Source: Blautia argi (lineage in GTDB: Bacteria > Bacillota > Clostridia > Lachnospirales > Lachnospiraceae). Taken from it: DNA of 64,000 bases. The stretch spans positions 937,501-1,001,500 of the forward strand of contig NZ_CP030280.1 in NCBI RefSeq assembly GCF_003287895.1. Direction: 5' to 3'. Below the pieces are notes generated by a model. That model searched no databases and was not told the origin of the DNA. It saw nothing but the letters and a program-made list of their open reading frames with translations. Below, one piece after another: positions 55,987 through 64,000 of this stretch (the first letter of the stretch is position 1; each line of letters begins with the position of its first letter). The translations under genes and the position numbers were made by a program.

Positions 55987-56909
55987 TCTTACCGGCTTAT
56001 AATGAAAATGTGAATATCATGAAAGCCTATCATGCAATAAAAAAAATCATGGAAAACGCCGAAATTCCAGCAGAACTGGTATATGTGAATGACGGATCAA
56101 AAGATAATACCTGGGAAGAAATTTGTACAGCTGCCAAATTGGCAAAGAAAGAAAAAAGCGATGCCATACAGGTAAAAGGAATTAATTTTTCCCGTAATTT
56201 TGGTAAAGAGGCAGCTGTTCTGGCAGGCCTTGCCAACGCATCAGGGGAGGCTTGCGTTGTTATGGACTGCGATTTGCAGCATCCACCGGAAACTCTGGTG
56301 GAAATGTACAGCCTTTGGCAGCAGGGATATGAGGTAGTAGAAGGTGTAAAGAGAAGCAGAGGTAAGGAAAATCCTATTTATAAAACCGGGGCAAAGTTAT
56401 TTTACAGATTGATGACAAAGGCAACGAAAATAGATATGTCCAGAGCTTCAGACTTTAAACTTCTGGATAAAAAGGTAGTGAAAAGTATTTTGAGTATGCC
56501 GGAGAGAAATATGTTTTTCAGAGGTCTTTCTGCATGGGTGGGATTTAAAAAGACAGAGATAGAATTTGATGTACAGGAAAGAGAGGCAGGGGAATCCAAG
56601 TGGTCTAAATGGTCGCTTGTGAAATATGCAGTGAAGAATATAGCTGCGTTTTCCACTGCTCCTATGCAGCTGGTGACCATAGCAGGAGGTCTTACCTTTT
56701 TCGGAGCTGTGATTCTTGCAATTCAAACGCTGGTTCAGTATTTTATGGGACATGCGGTGCAGGGCTTTACAACTGTGATATTGCTGCTTCTGATTATCGG
56801 AAGCGTGATTATGATGAGCCTTGGTATTGTCGGATATTATATCGCAAAAATATATGAAGAAGTAAAGAGAAGACCTGTGTATATCATTTCTGAGGTGATA
56901 CATAATTAG
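55974..56909 (+). CDS. polyprenyl-phosphate glycosyltransferase (GtrB/CsbB-like)
   Basis: 311 aa. GT-A domain: SIVLPAYNENVNIMKAY, LVYVNDGSKDNTWEEI, NFSRNFGKEAAVLAGLANA, DCD in VVMDCDLQHPPE, then SRASDFKLLDKKVV, NMFFRGLSAWVGF and REAGESKWSKWSL, all typical of GtrB/CsbB. Two C-terminal helices (about 230-255, 262-290) end with YYIAKIYEEVKRRPVYII. It loads a sugar from a nucleotide onto undecaprenyl phosphate. Flanked by YfhO and GtrA, it forms the classical three-component set. Confidence 0.94.
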   Translation: MLSIVLPAYNENVNIMKAYHAIKKIMENAEIPAELVYVNDGSKDNTWEEICTAAKLAKKEKSDAIQVKGINFSRNFGKEAAVLAGLANASGEACVVMDCDLQHPPETLVEMYSLWQQGYEVVEGVKRSRGKENPIYKTGAKLFYRLMTKATKIDMSRASDFKLLDKKVVKSILSMPERNMFFRGLSAWVGFKKTEIEFDVQEREAGESKWSKWSLVKYAVKNIAAFSTAPMQLVTIAGGLTFFGAVILAIQTLVQYFMGHAVQGFTTVILLLLIIGSVIMMSLGIVGYYIAKIYEEVKRRPVYIISEVIHN

Positions 56910-56940
56910 AAGGAAAACAGTCGCTGAAAGAGAGGGTACG

Positions 56941-57354
56941 ATGATAGATAAAATAAAAAAATATGTCGATATTACAACCATTAAGTTTTTAATAGTAGGC
57001 GTGATTAATACAATTGTGGGAACAGGACTTATGTTTATCCTGTACAATATTTTTTCTGTAAATTACTGGATTTCTTCTGCCTCAAATTATGTTGTAGGAA
57101 GCATTGTGAGTTATTTTTTAAACAAATATTTTACATTCCGGAATAAGGAGAAATCCTGGAAACAGATAGGGCTATTTGTCTTAAATATTACAGTCTGTTA
57201 TTTACTGGCATATGGATTGGCAAAGCCAATTGTATCTTTTGCATTAGGAGGATTTAGCGAAAAAGTTCAGGGGAATGTTTCTATGTTGGCAGGAATGGGA
57301 CTTTTTGTTATATTGAATTATCTGGGGCAGAGAATGCTGGTGTTTAAAAAGTAG
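56941..57354 (+). CDS. GtrA/GtcA-like flippase
   Basis: 137 aa with four membrane helices. Features: IKFLIVGVINTIVGTGLMFILY, NYVVGSIVSYFLNKYFTF, and near the end ILNYLGQRMLVFK, all standard for GtrA. It is thought to flip the undecaprenyl-phosphate sugar made by GtrB to the outer face. GAGAGGG precedes the ATG. Its place between GtrB and a GtrII-like protein matches serotype-conversion and teichoic-acid glycosylation operons. Confidence 0.92.
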   Translation: MIDKIKKYVDITTIKFLIVGVINTIVGTGLMFILYNIFSVNYWISSASNYVVGSIVSYFLNKYFTFRNKEKSWKQIGLFVLNITVCYLLAYGLAKPIVSFALGGFSEKVQGNVSMLAGMGLFVILNYLGQRMLVFKK

Positions 57355-57367
57355 ATGGGGTAAAGAA

Positions 57368-58843
57368 ATGGAAGAGAAAAGAAGAAAAAGAATCTTGTTA
57401 TTGGCAGTGTTTGCAATACTTAATTTATGCTTTTACGGTATTTTTTGCGTAGAGCATTTCGCAGCGGATACATATTTAACAGAAGTGTGGGGCTGGGAAA
57501 AAATTTCTAAGCTGTATTGGCAGAATGGCAGATGGCTTATGACCCTTTTGTGCGAAATATGTCAGGCGTTTCATATTGGATTTCATGCAGAAAAGACAAT
57601 ATCATGGGTTTTAGCAATCTCTTTTTTATCTTTGGCGGAACTGCTTTTATATGAAATCATAAAGAGAAGAATTCATGTAAAAGAAACTCTGAATATTAAA
57701 CATATATTGGTTTTTCTTTCTTCATTTATGATGATTTCCAATCTTTTTGTTTTAGAATATTTTATTTTTGCCGAGTATACCGGAGCAATCTGCGTAGGAA
57801 TTTTCTTTAATATTTTGGAAGTGAGATTGGTACTTAAGTTTTTGGAAAGAGGAGAGATAAAAGATTATATTTTGGGACTGGTCTGCGGCATTTTTGGGAT
57901 TATGGGGCATCAGGGAGCCTTTGGAATTACAGCGGTACTTCTTATTCTTTTGGCAGAGAATACCTTTCTCAATGTGAAAAACTTTATAAAAAACAGTATC
58001 ATAATCGGAATGGCATATTTGGTTCCGGCTTTAACAAATACGCTTCAGACAAAGTTGGCAGGTTCGGCTCGCGTAGCAGGAAGTCTGGATGTTGTCGGAG
58101 CATTGAAAACGGCTATGGAGCAAATTGGGGATTTGCTGATTTCTACAGCTAATTTTATGCCAAAATCCTTGTATCTGGTACTATGCGGAGTAGCAGGAAT
58201 GGTTGTTTTAGTCATGATTATAGTAAAACGAAAAGGAAAGGCGTTGCTGCATGCTGCATATGTATTTTTGGTGTTTATTTTAGCAGGAGTAGCTCCTTTT
58301 TTAATGACGGATACGGCATATATCAGTGTTGTCCCTCGGACAGTGTATGTCTTGGGAGCGGGTTTTCCAGTGCTTTTAATTTTGTTGTTGCTCTTGGAGA
58401 ATTTATCAAAGAAATTACTGCAGGGAGTTGTTCTATATGCAGGGATTTTTTTAGGAACTCAATATTTCAATACTTGCCAGATAGAAACCAGCCATTATGT
58501 TTCCAACGGTATTGACTATTATGATGTTAATTATATTGAACAACAGGTATGGATATATGAAAATGAAACGGGCAATCAAATTTCTAAAATTAAAATTTAT
58601 ACAGATGAAAGTCCGTTAGGAATTTATTATAATCTGACAGGATATGGTGCAGTAAATGAAAGGGTAATGTCTAATTCATGGGCAGCAGCAGATGCTTATC
58701 GGATTTTTACCGGAAGAGAGATGACTGTAGAGGAAAGCGATGCAGAGGTTTATGAGAAATATTTTAAGGGGAAAAACTGGCATTATTTAGATGACGAGCA
58801 GATTGTTTTAATAGGGGATACGCTGCATTTGTGTCTTTATTAG
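57368..58843 (+). CDS. GtrII-like membrane glucosyltransferase
   Basis: 491 aa, about 10-11 membrane helices. The first outer loop has EVWGWEKISKLYWQNGRWLMTLLCEI, with the acidic residue and the G-R-W that mark GtrII/GtrC-type (glucosyltransferase GtrII) proteins. The C-terminal ~100 residues (QIETSHYVSNGIDYYDVNYIEQQVW...) form an outer domain. Such proteins transfer the sugar from the polyprenyl carrier to a surface polymer. With YfhO already present, the operon has two possible end transferases for one or two carriers. Confidence 0.75.
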   Translation: MEEKRRKRILLLAVFAILNLCFYGIFCVEHFAADTYLTEVWGWEKISKLYWQNGRWLMTLLCEICQAFHIGFHAEKTISWVLAISFLSLAELLLYEIIKRRIHVKETLNIKHILVFLSSFMMISNLFVLEYFIFAEYTGAICVGIFFNILEVRLVLKFLERGEIKDYILGLVCGIFGIMGHQGAFGITAVLLILLAENTFLNVKNFIKNSIIIGMAYLVPALTNTLQTKLAGSARVAGSLDVVGALKTAMEQIGDLLISTANFMPKSLYLVLCGVAGMVVLVMIIVKRKGKALLHAAYVFLVFILAGVAPFLMTDTAYISVVPRTVYVLGAGFPVLLILLLLLENLSKKLLQGVVLYAGIFLGTQYFNTCQIETSHYVSNGIDYYDVNYIEQQVWIYENETGNQISKIKIYTDESPLGIYYNLTGYGAVNERVMSNSWAAADAYRIFTGREMTVEESDAEVYEKYFKGKNWHYLDDEQIVLIGDTLHLCLY

Positions 58844-58873
58844 GAAATATACACCAAGGAAAAGGGAGAAGGA

Positions 58874-59896
58874 ATGAAGAAGAAAAGAATCATCTATTTT
58901 GATATATTAAATATTATGGCCTGTATAGCTGTAGTAGCGCTGCATTGCCACGGCTCATTTTTTGAGTATGAAGACAGTCCGGCATGGAAGGTAACAGAGG
59001 CTGTACAGATTCTGGCACATTGGGCAGTGCCGATTTTCTTTATGCTGACCGGTGCGACTTTAATGGGATACCGTGAAAAGTATGATACAAAAAAATTATT
59101 TTCCAGAAGGATACAGAGGGTATTGGTTCCGTTTTTGATTTGGAGTACTATTTTTCTGATACGAGGTCTTGTAACCGGAATTCATCAATATCTGGGAGGA
59201 CGGGACTTGATTGGAAAGTATTTAAGCGGAGGTATTCTTGGAATTTATTGGTTTTTTTATCCGTTATTCGCAGTATATCTTTCTTTACCTGTTCTTTCTG
59301 TATTGGCAGAAGGAAAGAATAGAAAAATTTTAAAATATGCTATAGGTGTTGGATTTTTGTGTTATTCGGTTTTGCCAGTGTGCAGCATTTTGACACAGAT
59401 TCCGTATAATGATACTTTACTTCTGCCGGTAACAGGAGGGTATGTCTTGTATGTCCTGACTGGATACTATATGAGTCATACAGTGTTTTCAAGGAAAGTG
59501 CGCTATCTCATCTATGCAGGAGGAATTACAGGAGCTGTTTTTATGTGGATACTGACAGATTGGTATACAGTGAGAGATGGAGTTGCCAGTGAGGTGTTTT
59601 TGGATTATAAATATTGCTTTTCTTTCTGTATGGCTATTGGATTGTTTGAACTATGCAAAAATATTCCATGGGAAAAGTTTTGCCATGAACGAGGTCAGAA
59701 GATTCTCGGAATGATAGCTCAGTACAGTTTCGGGGTGTACTTAATACATATTTATTTTGTGGAAAAATTTTTTCAGTTTGTTCAGGACGACAGTATTCCA
59801 GGTATGGCGGTCGGAACAATACTGATATATGCTGTGTGTGTATTGCTTGTATTGGCAGTGAAAAAAATACCGGGAGGAAAGATACTATTCCCGTAA
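58874..59896 (+). CDS. acyltransferase family 3 (AT3) membrane protein
   Basis: 340 aa, about 10 membrane helices. YFDILNIMACIAVVALHCHGSFF carries the conserved His, followed by PIFFMLTGATLMGY, FSRRIQRVLVPFLIWS, and near the end YSFGVYLIHIYFVEKFF, the standard AT3 layout. Probably an O-acetyltransferase for an exported glycan. It is only distantly similar to the AT3 at 52372. A 55-base gap follows, without a clear terminator. Confidence 0.87.
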   Translation: MKKKRIIYFDILNIMACIAVVALHCHGSFFEYEDSPAWKVTEAVQILAHWAVPIFFMLTGATLMGYREKYDTKKLFSRRIQRVLVPFLIWSTIFLIRGLVTGIHQYLGGRDLIGKYLSGGILGIYWFFYPLFAVYLSLPVLSVLAEGKNRKILKYAIGVGFLCYSVLPVCSILTQIPYNDTLLLPVTGGYVLYVLTGYYMSHTVFSRKVRYLIYAGGITGAVFMWILTDWYTVRDGVASEVFLDYKYCFSFCMAIGLFELCKNIPWEKFCHERGQKILGMIAQYSFGVYLIHIYFVEKFFQFVQDDSIPGMAVGTILIYAVCVLLVLAVKKIPGGKILFP

Positions 59897-59951
59897 ATTA
59901 GCCATTTAGCTGCCCGAGGCAGGAATAAAGAAGAGAGAAGGAGATTACATT

Positions 59952-61178
59952 ATGGCTACGATTAAACCGTTTTGTGCTGTAAGACCAGAAAGCAGTCTGG
60001 TTCATAAAATTGCAGCGCTTCCCTATGATGTGTATAACAGAATGGAAGCAAGAAAAGAAGTGAAAAAAAATCCACAATCCTTTCTAAAAGTGGATCGTGC
60101 GGAGACATTGCTGGCAGAGGATATTGACATTTATAGTCATGAGGTTTATGCGAAGGCAGCATGTACGTTAGAGGAAATGATACATAACCACGAATTTATA
60201 AAGGATACACAGCCTGGCTATTATATTTATGAACTGACAATGGAAGGGCGTTCTCAGACAGGCATTGTCGGCTGTGCTGCTATTGATGATTATTTAAACA
60301 AAATTATTATGAAACATGAGAATACGCGTTCTGATAAAGAACTGGACAGGATAAATCACATTGATGTGTGTAATGCACAAACGGGACCTATTTTTCTGAC
60401 GTACAGAGCAAATGCGTCTATCAATGATATTGTGGAAAAAAAGAAAACAGAAGCGCCAATTTATGATTTTACAGCAGAAGATGGAGTGGGACATCGCGTA
60501 TGGAAAATTGAAAATAAAAAGGATATGGAAGGTATAAAAGAAACCTTTGCAGGCATTAATCAGATTTATATTGCAGATGGTCATCACAGAGCTGCTTCAG
60601 CTGTCAAAGTGGGACAGATGAGAAGAGAAACCTGTCCGGATTATACAGGTGACGAAGACTTTAATTATTTTCTGTCAGTATTGTTTCCAAGTGAAGAACT
60701 ATATGTCATGGATTATAACCGTGTGGTTAAGGATTTGAATGGATATACAGCAGAGGAATTTAAGAAAAAAATCAGAGAAGTATTTGAGCTGGAGTTATAT
60801 GGCAAAGAACCGTACAAACCGGAAGAAAAGGGTACATTTGGTATGTTTTTAGAGGGAGTCTGGTATAAATTGAAAATAAGAGAAACAGATACTTCAGATC
60901 CGGTGAGCAGATTAGATGTTTCTATTCTTCAGAATAAGGTGTTGGAACCGATTTTGGGAATAACAGACCCCAGGACAGATCAGAGAATTCAGTTTGTGGG
61001 AGGAATCAGAGGATTAAAAGTATTAGAAAAAGATGCTGTAAATGGCGTGGCTTTTTCTATGTATCCGACAGCAATCGAAGAGCTGTTTGCAGTTTCTGAT
61101 GCAGGTATGCTTATGCCGCCAAAATCCACATGGTTTGAACCCAAGTTAAGAAGCGGATTATTTATCCATCAAATTTAG
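59952..61178 (+). CDS. DUF1015 family protein
   Basis: 408 aa cytoplasmic protein. The family's marks are present: IKPFCAVRPE...KIAALPYDVYN at the start, NPQSFLKVDRAE, YIYELTMEGRSQTGIVGCAAIDDYL, KHENTRSDKE (about 121-130), and ADGHHRAASA with Asp209-Gly-His-His-Arg213. That motif recalls the ParB/Srx-like fold of free-serine kinases (SbnI, archaeal SerK), and DUF1015 genes often neighbour serC/serA in clostridia. From this I infer, without proof, that it phosphorylates serine. It lies 11 bases before a nucleotidyltransferase-PLP enzyme gene, which could use phosphoserine. Family call is secure; function is not. Confidence 0.88.
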   Translation: MATIKPFCAVRPESSLVHKIAALPYDVYNRMEARKEVKKNPQSFLKVDRAETLLAEDIDIYSHEVYAKAACTLEEMIHNHEFIKDTQPGYYIYELTMEGRSQTGIVGCAAIDDYLNKIIMKHENTRSDKELDRINHIDVCNAQTGPIFLTYRANASINDIVEKKKTEAPIYDFTAEDGVGHRVWKIENKKDMEGIKETFAGINQIYIADGHHRAASAVKVGQMRRETCPDYTGDEDFNYFLSVLFPSEELYVMDYNRVVKDLNGYTAEEFKKKIREVFELELYGKEPYKPEEKGTFGMFLEGVWYKLKIRETDTSDPVSRLDVSILQNKVLEPILGITDPRTDQRIQFVGGIRGLKVLEKDAVNGVAFSMYPTAIEELFAVSDAGMLMPPKSTWFEPKLRSGLFIHQI

Positions 61179-61189
61179 AGGAGGAAAAA

Positions 61190-63005
61190 ATGCAGGCGAT
61201 TATTTTAGCAGCAGGAATGGGAAAAAGATTAAAGGAATTAACAAGCAATGCAACAAAGTGTATGGTTGAAGTGAATGGTGTAACTATGATTGAGAGAACC
61301 CTTTCTCAATTAGATGCATTAAATCTGGAAAGAATTGTAGTAGTGGTAGGCTATGAAGGTCAGAAGTTAATGGAGTATATTGGAACATTAGATATACAAA
61401 CACCGGTGGAATATGTAAATAATGATGTTTATTATAAGACAAATAATATTTATTCTTTGTATCTGGCAAAAGATTATCTTTTAGAAGATGATACTTTGCT
61501 TTTGGAATCGGATATTATCTTTGAGAGCGCTGTGCTGCAGAGATTATTGGACAACCCTTATCCCAGCCTTGCTTTAGTAGCCAAATATGAAAGCTGGATG
61601 GATGGAACGGTTGTGACATTAGATGAAGAAGATAATATTGTTGGCTTTTTAGGAAAAAAGGATTTCAAATTCAGTGATATTTCAAATTACTATAAGACAG
61701 TGAACATTTATAAGTTTGGTAAGGAGTTTTCAAACAGCCATTATGTTCCCTTTTTGGAGGCATATAGCAAAGCACTCGGAAATAATGAATACTATGAGCA
61801 GGTATTAAAGGTCATCACATTGCTGGATAAACCGGAAATTAAAGCAGAACGGTTGGAAAATGAAGCCTGGTATGAGGTTGATGATGTGCAGGATTTGGAT
61901 ATTGCAGAATCTATTTTTGCTGAAAAAGGAGAAAAGCTGGAACGGTTTAACAAAAGATTCGGTGGGTATTGGAGATTATCCCCGTCTGATAGATTTCTGT
62001 TATCTGGTAAATCCATTTTATCCAAATCAGAAATTAATAGATGAAATGCAGGCGAATTTCGGCAGGCTATTATGTGATTATCCGTCGGGTATGAATGTGA
62101 ATAGCCTTCTGGGAGCCAAGTATTATGGACTCCGCAGAGAACAGGTTTGTGTCGGAAACGGCGCTGCAGAATTGATTAAAGCTTTAATGGAGAGGTTAGA
62201 GGGAAAAGTAGGAATGATTTATCCTACTTTTGAGGAATATCCCCATCGTAGAAAAGAAGAGGATATTGTTCCGTATCAGATACAGGACAGAGATTTCAGA
62301 TATACAGCAGATGAATTGATGAATTATTATGAAGATAAAGAAATTCAAATTCTGGTTTTGATTAATCCCGATAACCCTTCCGGAAACTATATTGAAAAGA
62401 GAGAGGTGCTTCGTATTGCTCAATGGGCAGAGCGCAGAAATATCAGATTTGTTGTAGATGAATCTTTTGTGGATTTTGCAGATACAGAAGAAAATCCTAC
62501 TTTACTGGAAGAAGATATTATCAAAAAATATAGGAATTTAATCGTGATAAAGAGTATTTCCAAATCCTTTGGCGTACCAGGTTTAAGGTTAGGGCTTCTG
62601 GTGTCTGACGATTTAGATTTGATTGCAAAAATGAAGAAAGATGTTTCTATCTGGAATATTAATTCTTTTGCAGAATTTTATATGCAGATTTTTGAAAAAT
62701 ATAAAGCCAATTATGACGATGCTATGAAGAAGTTCCGCGTTGTCCGTAAAGAATATGTGGAAATGTTGAATCAGATTTCTGACTTAAGAGTGATTCCTTC
62801 ACAGGCCAATTACCTGATGTGTGAACTTACCGGTGCTATGACCAGTAAAGAACTCGCGGAAGAATTATTGGATAAATACAGCATTTTGATTAAAGATTTA
62901 TCAAACAAAAATGGGTTTGATGGAAAATCTTATATACGTGTTGCAGTAAAACGTCCGGAAGAGAATCAGAAACTGGTTGATGCAATAAAAGAAGTATTAA
63001 AATAA
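61190..63005 (+). pseudogene. nucleotidyltransferase fused to a class I/II PLP enzyme, interrupted by one frameshift
   Basis: First frame (61190-62044) encodes a LicC-like nucleotidyltransferase: QAIILAAGMGKRLKELTSNATKCMVEVNG, LLLESDIIFE, YYKTVNIYKF, EVDDVQDLDIAE. It leaves homology after NKRFGGYWR. Removing one T at 61976-61977 joins WR to YPRLIDFCYLVNPFYPN in the second frame, which runs to 63005 as a fold-type I PLP enzyme: VCVGNGAAELIKAL, LINPDNPSGNY, VDESFVDFA, and the Schiff-base Lys in IKSISKSFGVPGLRLG. The repaired protein is 604 aa. The PLP part resembles CobD/HisC-like decarboxylases and aminotransferases. Together they may make a CDP-amino-alcohol. As written, the second half could only be translated by re-initiation. 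Confidence 0.82.
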
Positions 63006-63020
63006 AACAAAAGAAAAAGT

Positions 63021-63527
63021 ATGAAAAAATATATCATTTATCTCCCTGTTTTATTAGTGCCTCTGCTTAACCTGATGCTGTATGAATGGAAGTTTTCCGT
63101 AAAAGAATTTTTTATGATGGCAGGTATTGCTTTTTCGGAAGAAGTTTTTTTCAGAGGATTTCTGCTGTCAAAACTGACAGGGAATTTTAGATATCGAGTA
63201 TTCAGAGGAATCCTGATTACAAGTTTTGTATTTTCAGGTATGCATTTTATAAATCTGTTTTCCGGAGCCTCACCCGGCTATGTGCTTGCACAGTGCATAA
63301 GTGCAGGGTGCATAGGGTTTTGCTTTGCCGTTATTGTTTACAGGGAAAGGAGTATTTTCTTTTGTGTGCTGTTTCATTTGTTGATTAATCTTACATCAAC
63401 AGAAGCAAATCTGGAATTATCAGAAATTCAATGGCTGATTTATGGCGCTGCGGCTGTTTTTTATGCAGGGTATGGGATATGGATGTATCGAAGGAAAAAG
63501 AAAGTGAACAAGCAAGGAGAAAGATAA
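63021..63527 (+). CDS. CPBP family intramembrane protease-like protein
   Basis: 168 aa, about five membrane helices. The signature EEVFFRGFLL (Glu40, Glu41, Arg45) and two later helices with a conserved His (FVFSGMHFINLF and CVLFHLLINLTS) define the CPBP/CAAX protease-like (Abi) family. In Gram-positive bacteria some members mature peptides or act as immunity proteins; others have no known substrate. No bacteriocin gene is near. One base separates it from the next gene, so it belongs to that operon. Length is at the short end of the family. Confidence 0.85.
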   Translation: MKKYIIYLPVLLVPLLNLMLYEWKFSVKEFFMMAGIAFSEEVFFRGFLLSKLTGNFRYRVFRGILITSFVFSGMHFINLFSGASPGYVLAQCISAGCIGFCFAVIVYRERSIFFCVLFHLLINLTSTEANLELSEIQWLIYGAAAVFYAGYGIWMYRRKKKVNKQGER

Positions 63528-63528
63528 G

Positions 63529-64000
63529 ATGAAACTCTATATTGATCCAGGTACAGGAAGTATGCTGTTTGCAATTCTTATAGGAATTCTGGGTGCAGCA
63601 AATTATTTATTAAAAGATTGGATTGTAAAAATAAGGTTTCTTTTAAGCGGAGGAAGACAAAAGGCAGACGTGAATGAAAAAAAGATACCAATTGTAATTT
63701 TTTCAGATGATAAGAGATATTGGACAGTATTTGAACCTCTTTGCCGGGAATTTGATAGGAGGGGAGTAGATATTGTTTATATGACAGCTTCTCCGGACGA
63801 CCCGGCTTTAAAGAATCCGTATGAACATATAAAAGGAGAGTTTATAGGAGAAAATAATAAGGCATTCGCAAAGCTGAATTTTTTAAATGCAACCTTGGTG
63901 CTTTCCACAACACCGGGCTTAGATGTGTATCAGTGGAAACGCTCAAAAAAAGTACAGTATTATGTACATATGCTTCATGCGGCAAATGAAATTGCGGGAT
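63529..64000 (+). CDS. CDP-glycerol glycerophosphotransferase family protein, N-terminal part (runs off window)
   Basis: ATG 63529, 1 base after the previous stop, with AAGGAGA upstream. The 157 visible residues start KLYIDPGTGSMLFAILIGILG, one hydrophobic segment that could anchor the protein, then a GT-B-like N-terminal domain: KIPIVIFSDDKRYWTVFEPLCREFDRRG, VDIVYMTASPDDPAL, LVLSTTPGLDVYQWKRSKKVQYYVHMLHAANE. That pattern is usual in TagB/TagF-related CDP-glycerol:poly(glycerophosphate) transferases, and the DPGTGS start is common in clostridial versions. It would transfer a phospho-alcohol from a CDP carrier, matching the cytidylyltransferase-like gene upstream. Confidence 0.82.
   Translation, partial: MKLYIDPGTGSMLFAILIGILGAANYLLKDWIVKIRFLLSGGRQKADVNEKKIPIVIFSDDKRYWTVFEPLCREFDRRGVDIVYMTASPDDPALKNPYEHIKGEFIGENNKAFAKLNFLNATLVLSTTPGLDVYQWKRSKKVQYYVHMLHAANEIAG

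Overview
The window looks like chromosome from a low-GC, Gram-positive gut anaerobe of the Lachnospiraceae. A Blautia or Ruminococcus gnavus type organism is my best guess, from memory of protein families rather than any search. Pointers are pyruvate,phosphate dikinase, strong AGGAGG ribosome-binding sites, clostridial ChW wall repeats, a GH25 lysozyme, and almost wholly co-directional genes. I saw no tRNA, rRNA, CRISPR array or intact mobile element.

Region 1 (1-11162) is mostly housekeeping: the 3' end of ppdK with a terminator, a secreted wall hydrolase, a convergent NCS2 purine/pyrimidine permease, a small YcxB-like membrane protein, and an operon for an oxygen-dependent class I ribonucleotide reductase (alpha, beta) plus a DUF362 protein, preceded by candidate NrdR boxes.

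Region 2 (11167-33343) is a large surface-polysaccharide locus in tightly packed genes. Block A (11251-22658) has a DegT-type aminotransferase, a small PglC-like phosphoglycosyl transferase, glycosyltransferases, UDP-galactopyranose mutase, a Wzy-like polymerase and a frameshifted Wzx flippase. Block B (22671-33287) has a second, WbaP/CpsE-like initiating transferase, a WchF-like rhamnosyltransferase, more glycosyltransferases including a probable galactofuranosyltransferase, a second polymerase and an unrecognised membrane-anchored protein. A 17-bp perfect-stem bidirectional terminator closes it.

Region 3 (33342-48215) is visibly more A+T-rich and looks like an acquired cassette: an inverted GT-C-type membrane protein, UDP-glucose dehydrogenase, several glycosyltransferases, a second Wzx, a GT-C relative of the inverted gene, a frameshifted WbsX/GH99-like gene, a pyruvyl transferase, a decayed IS110-family transposase and a nitroreductase-domain protein. 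Region 4 (48365-52259) encodes two secreted wall enzymes, an L,D-transpeptidase and a GH25 lysozyme, built on the same three-part ChW repeat.

Region 5 (52372-59896) combines two acyltransferases with a YfhO / GtrB(CsbB) / GtrA(GtcA) set and a GtrII-like protein, which suggests polyprenyl-phosphate-sugar decoration of a cell-surface polymer. Region 6 (59952-64000) has a DUF1015 protein, a nucleotidyltransferase joined to a PLP enzyme (frameshifted), a CPBP protease-like protein and the start of a CDP-glycerol glycerophosphotransferase family protein. Read together these could make and transfer a CDP-activated amino-alcohol phosphate from serine. That is my main speculative proposal.

A recurring oddity is at least five single-base frameshifts in four surface-glycan genes. 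Each separates two otherwise well-conserved halves. They could be assembly errors, recent decay or phase variation.
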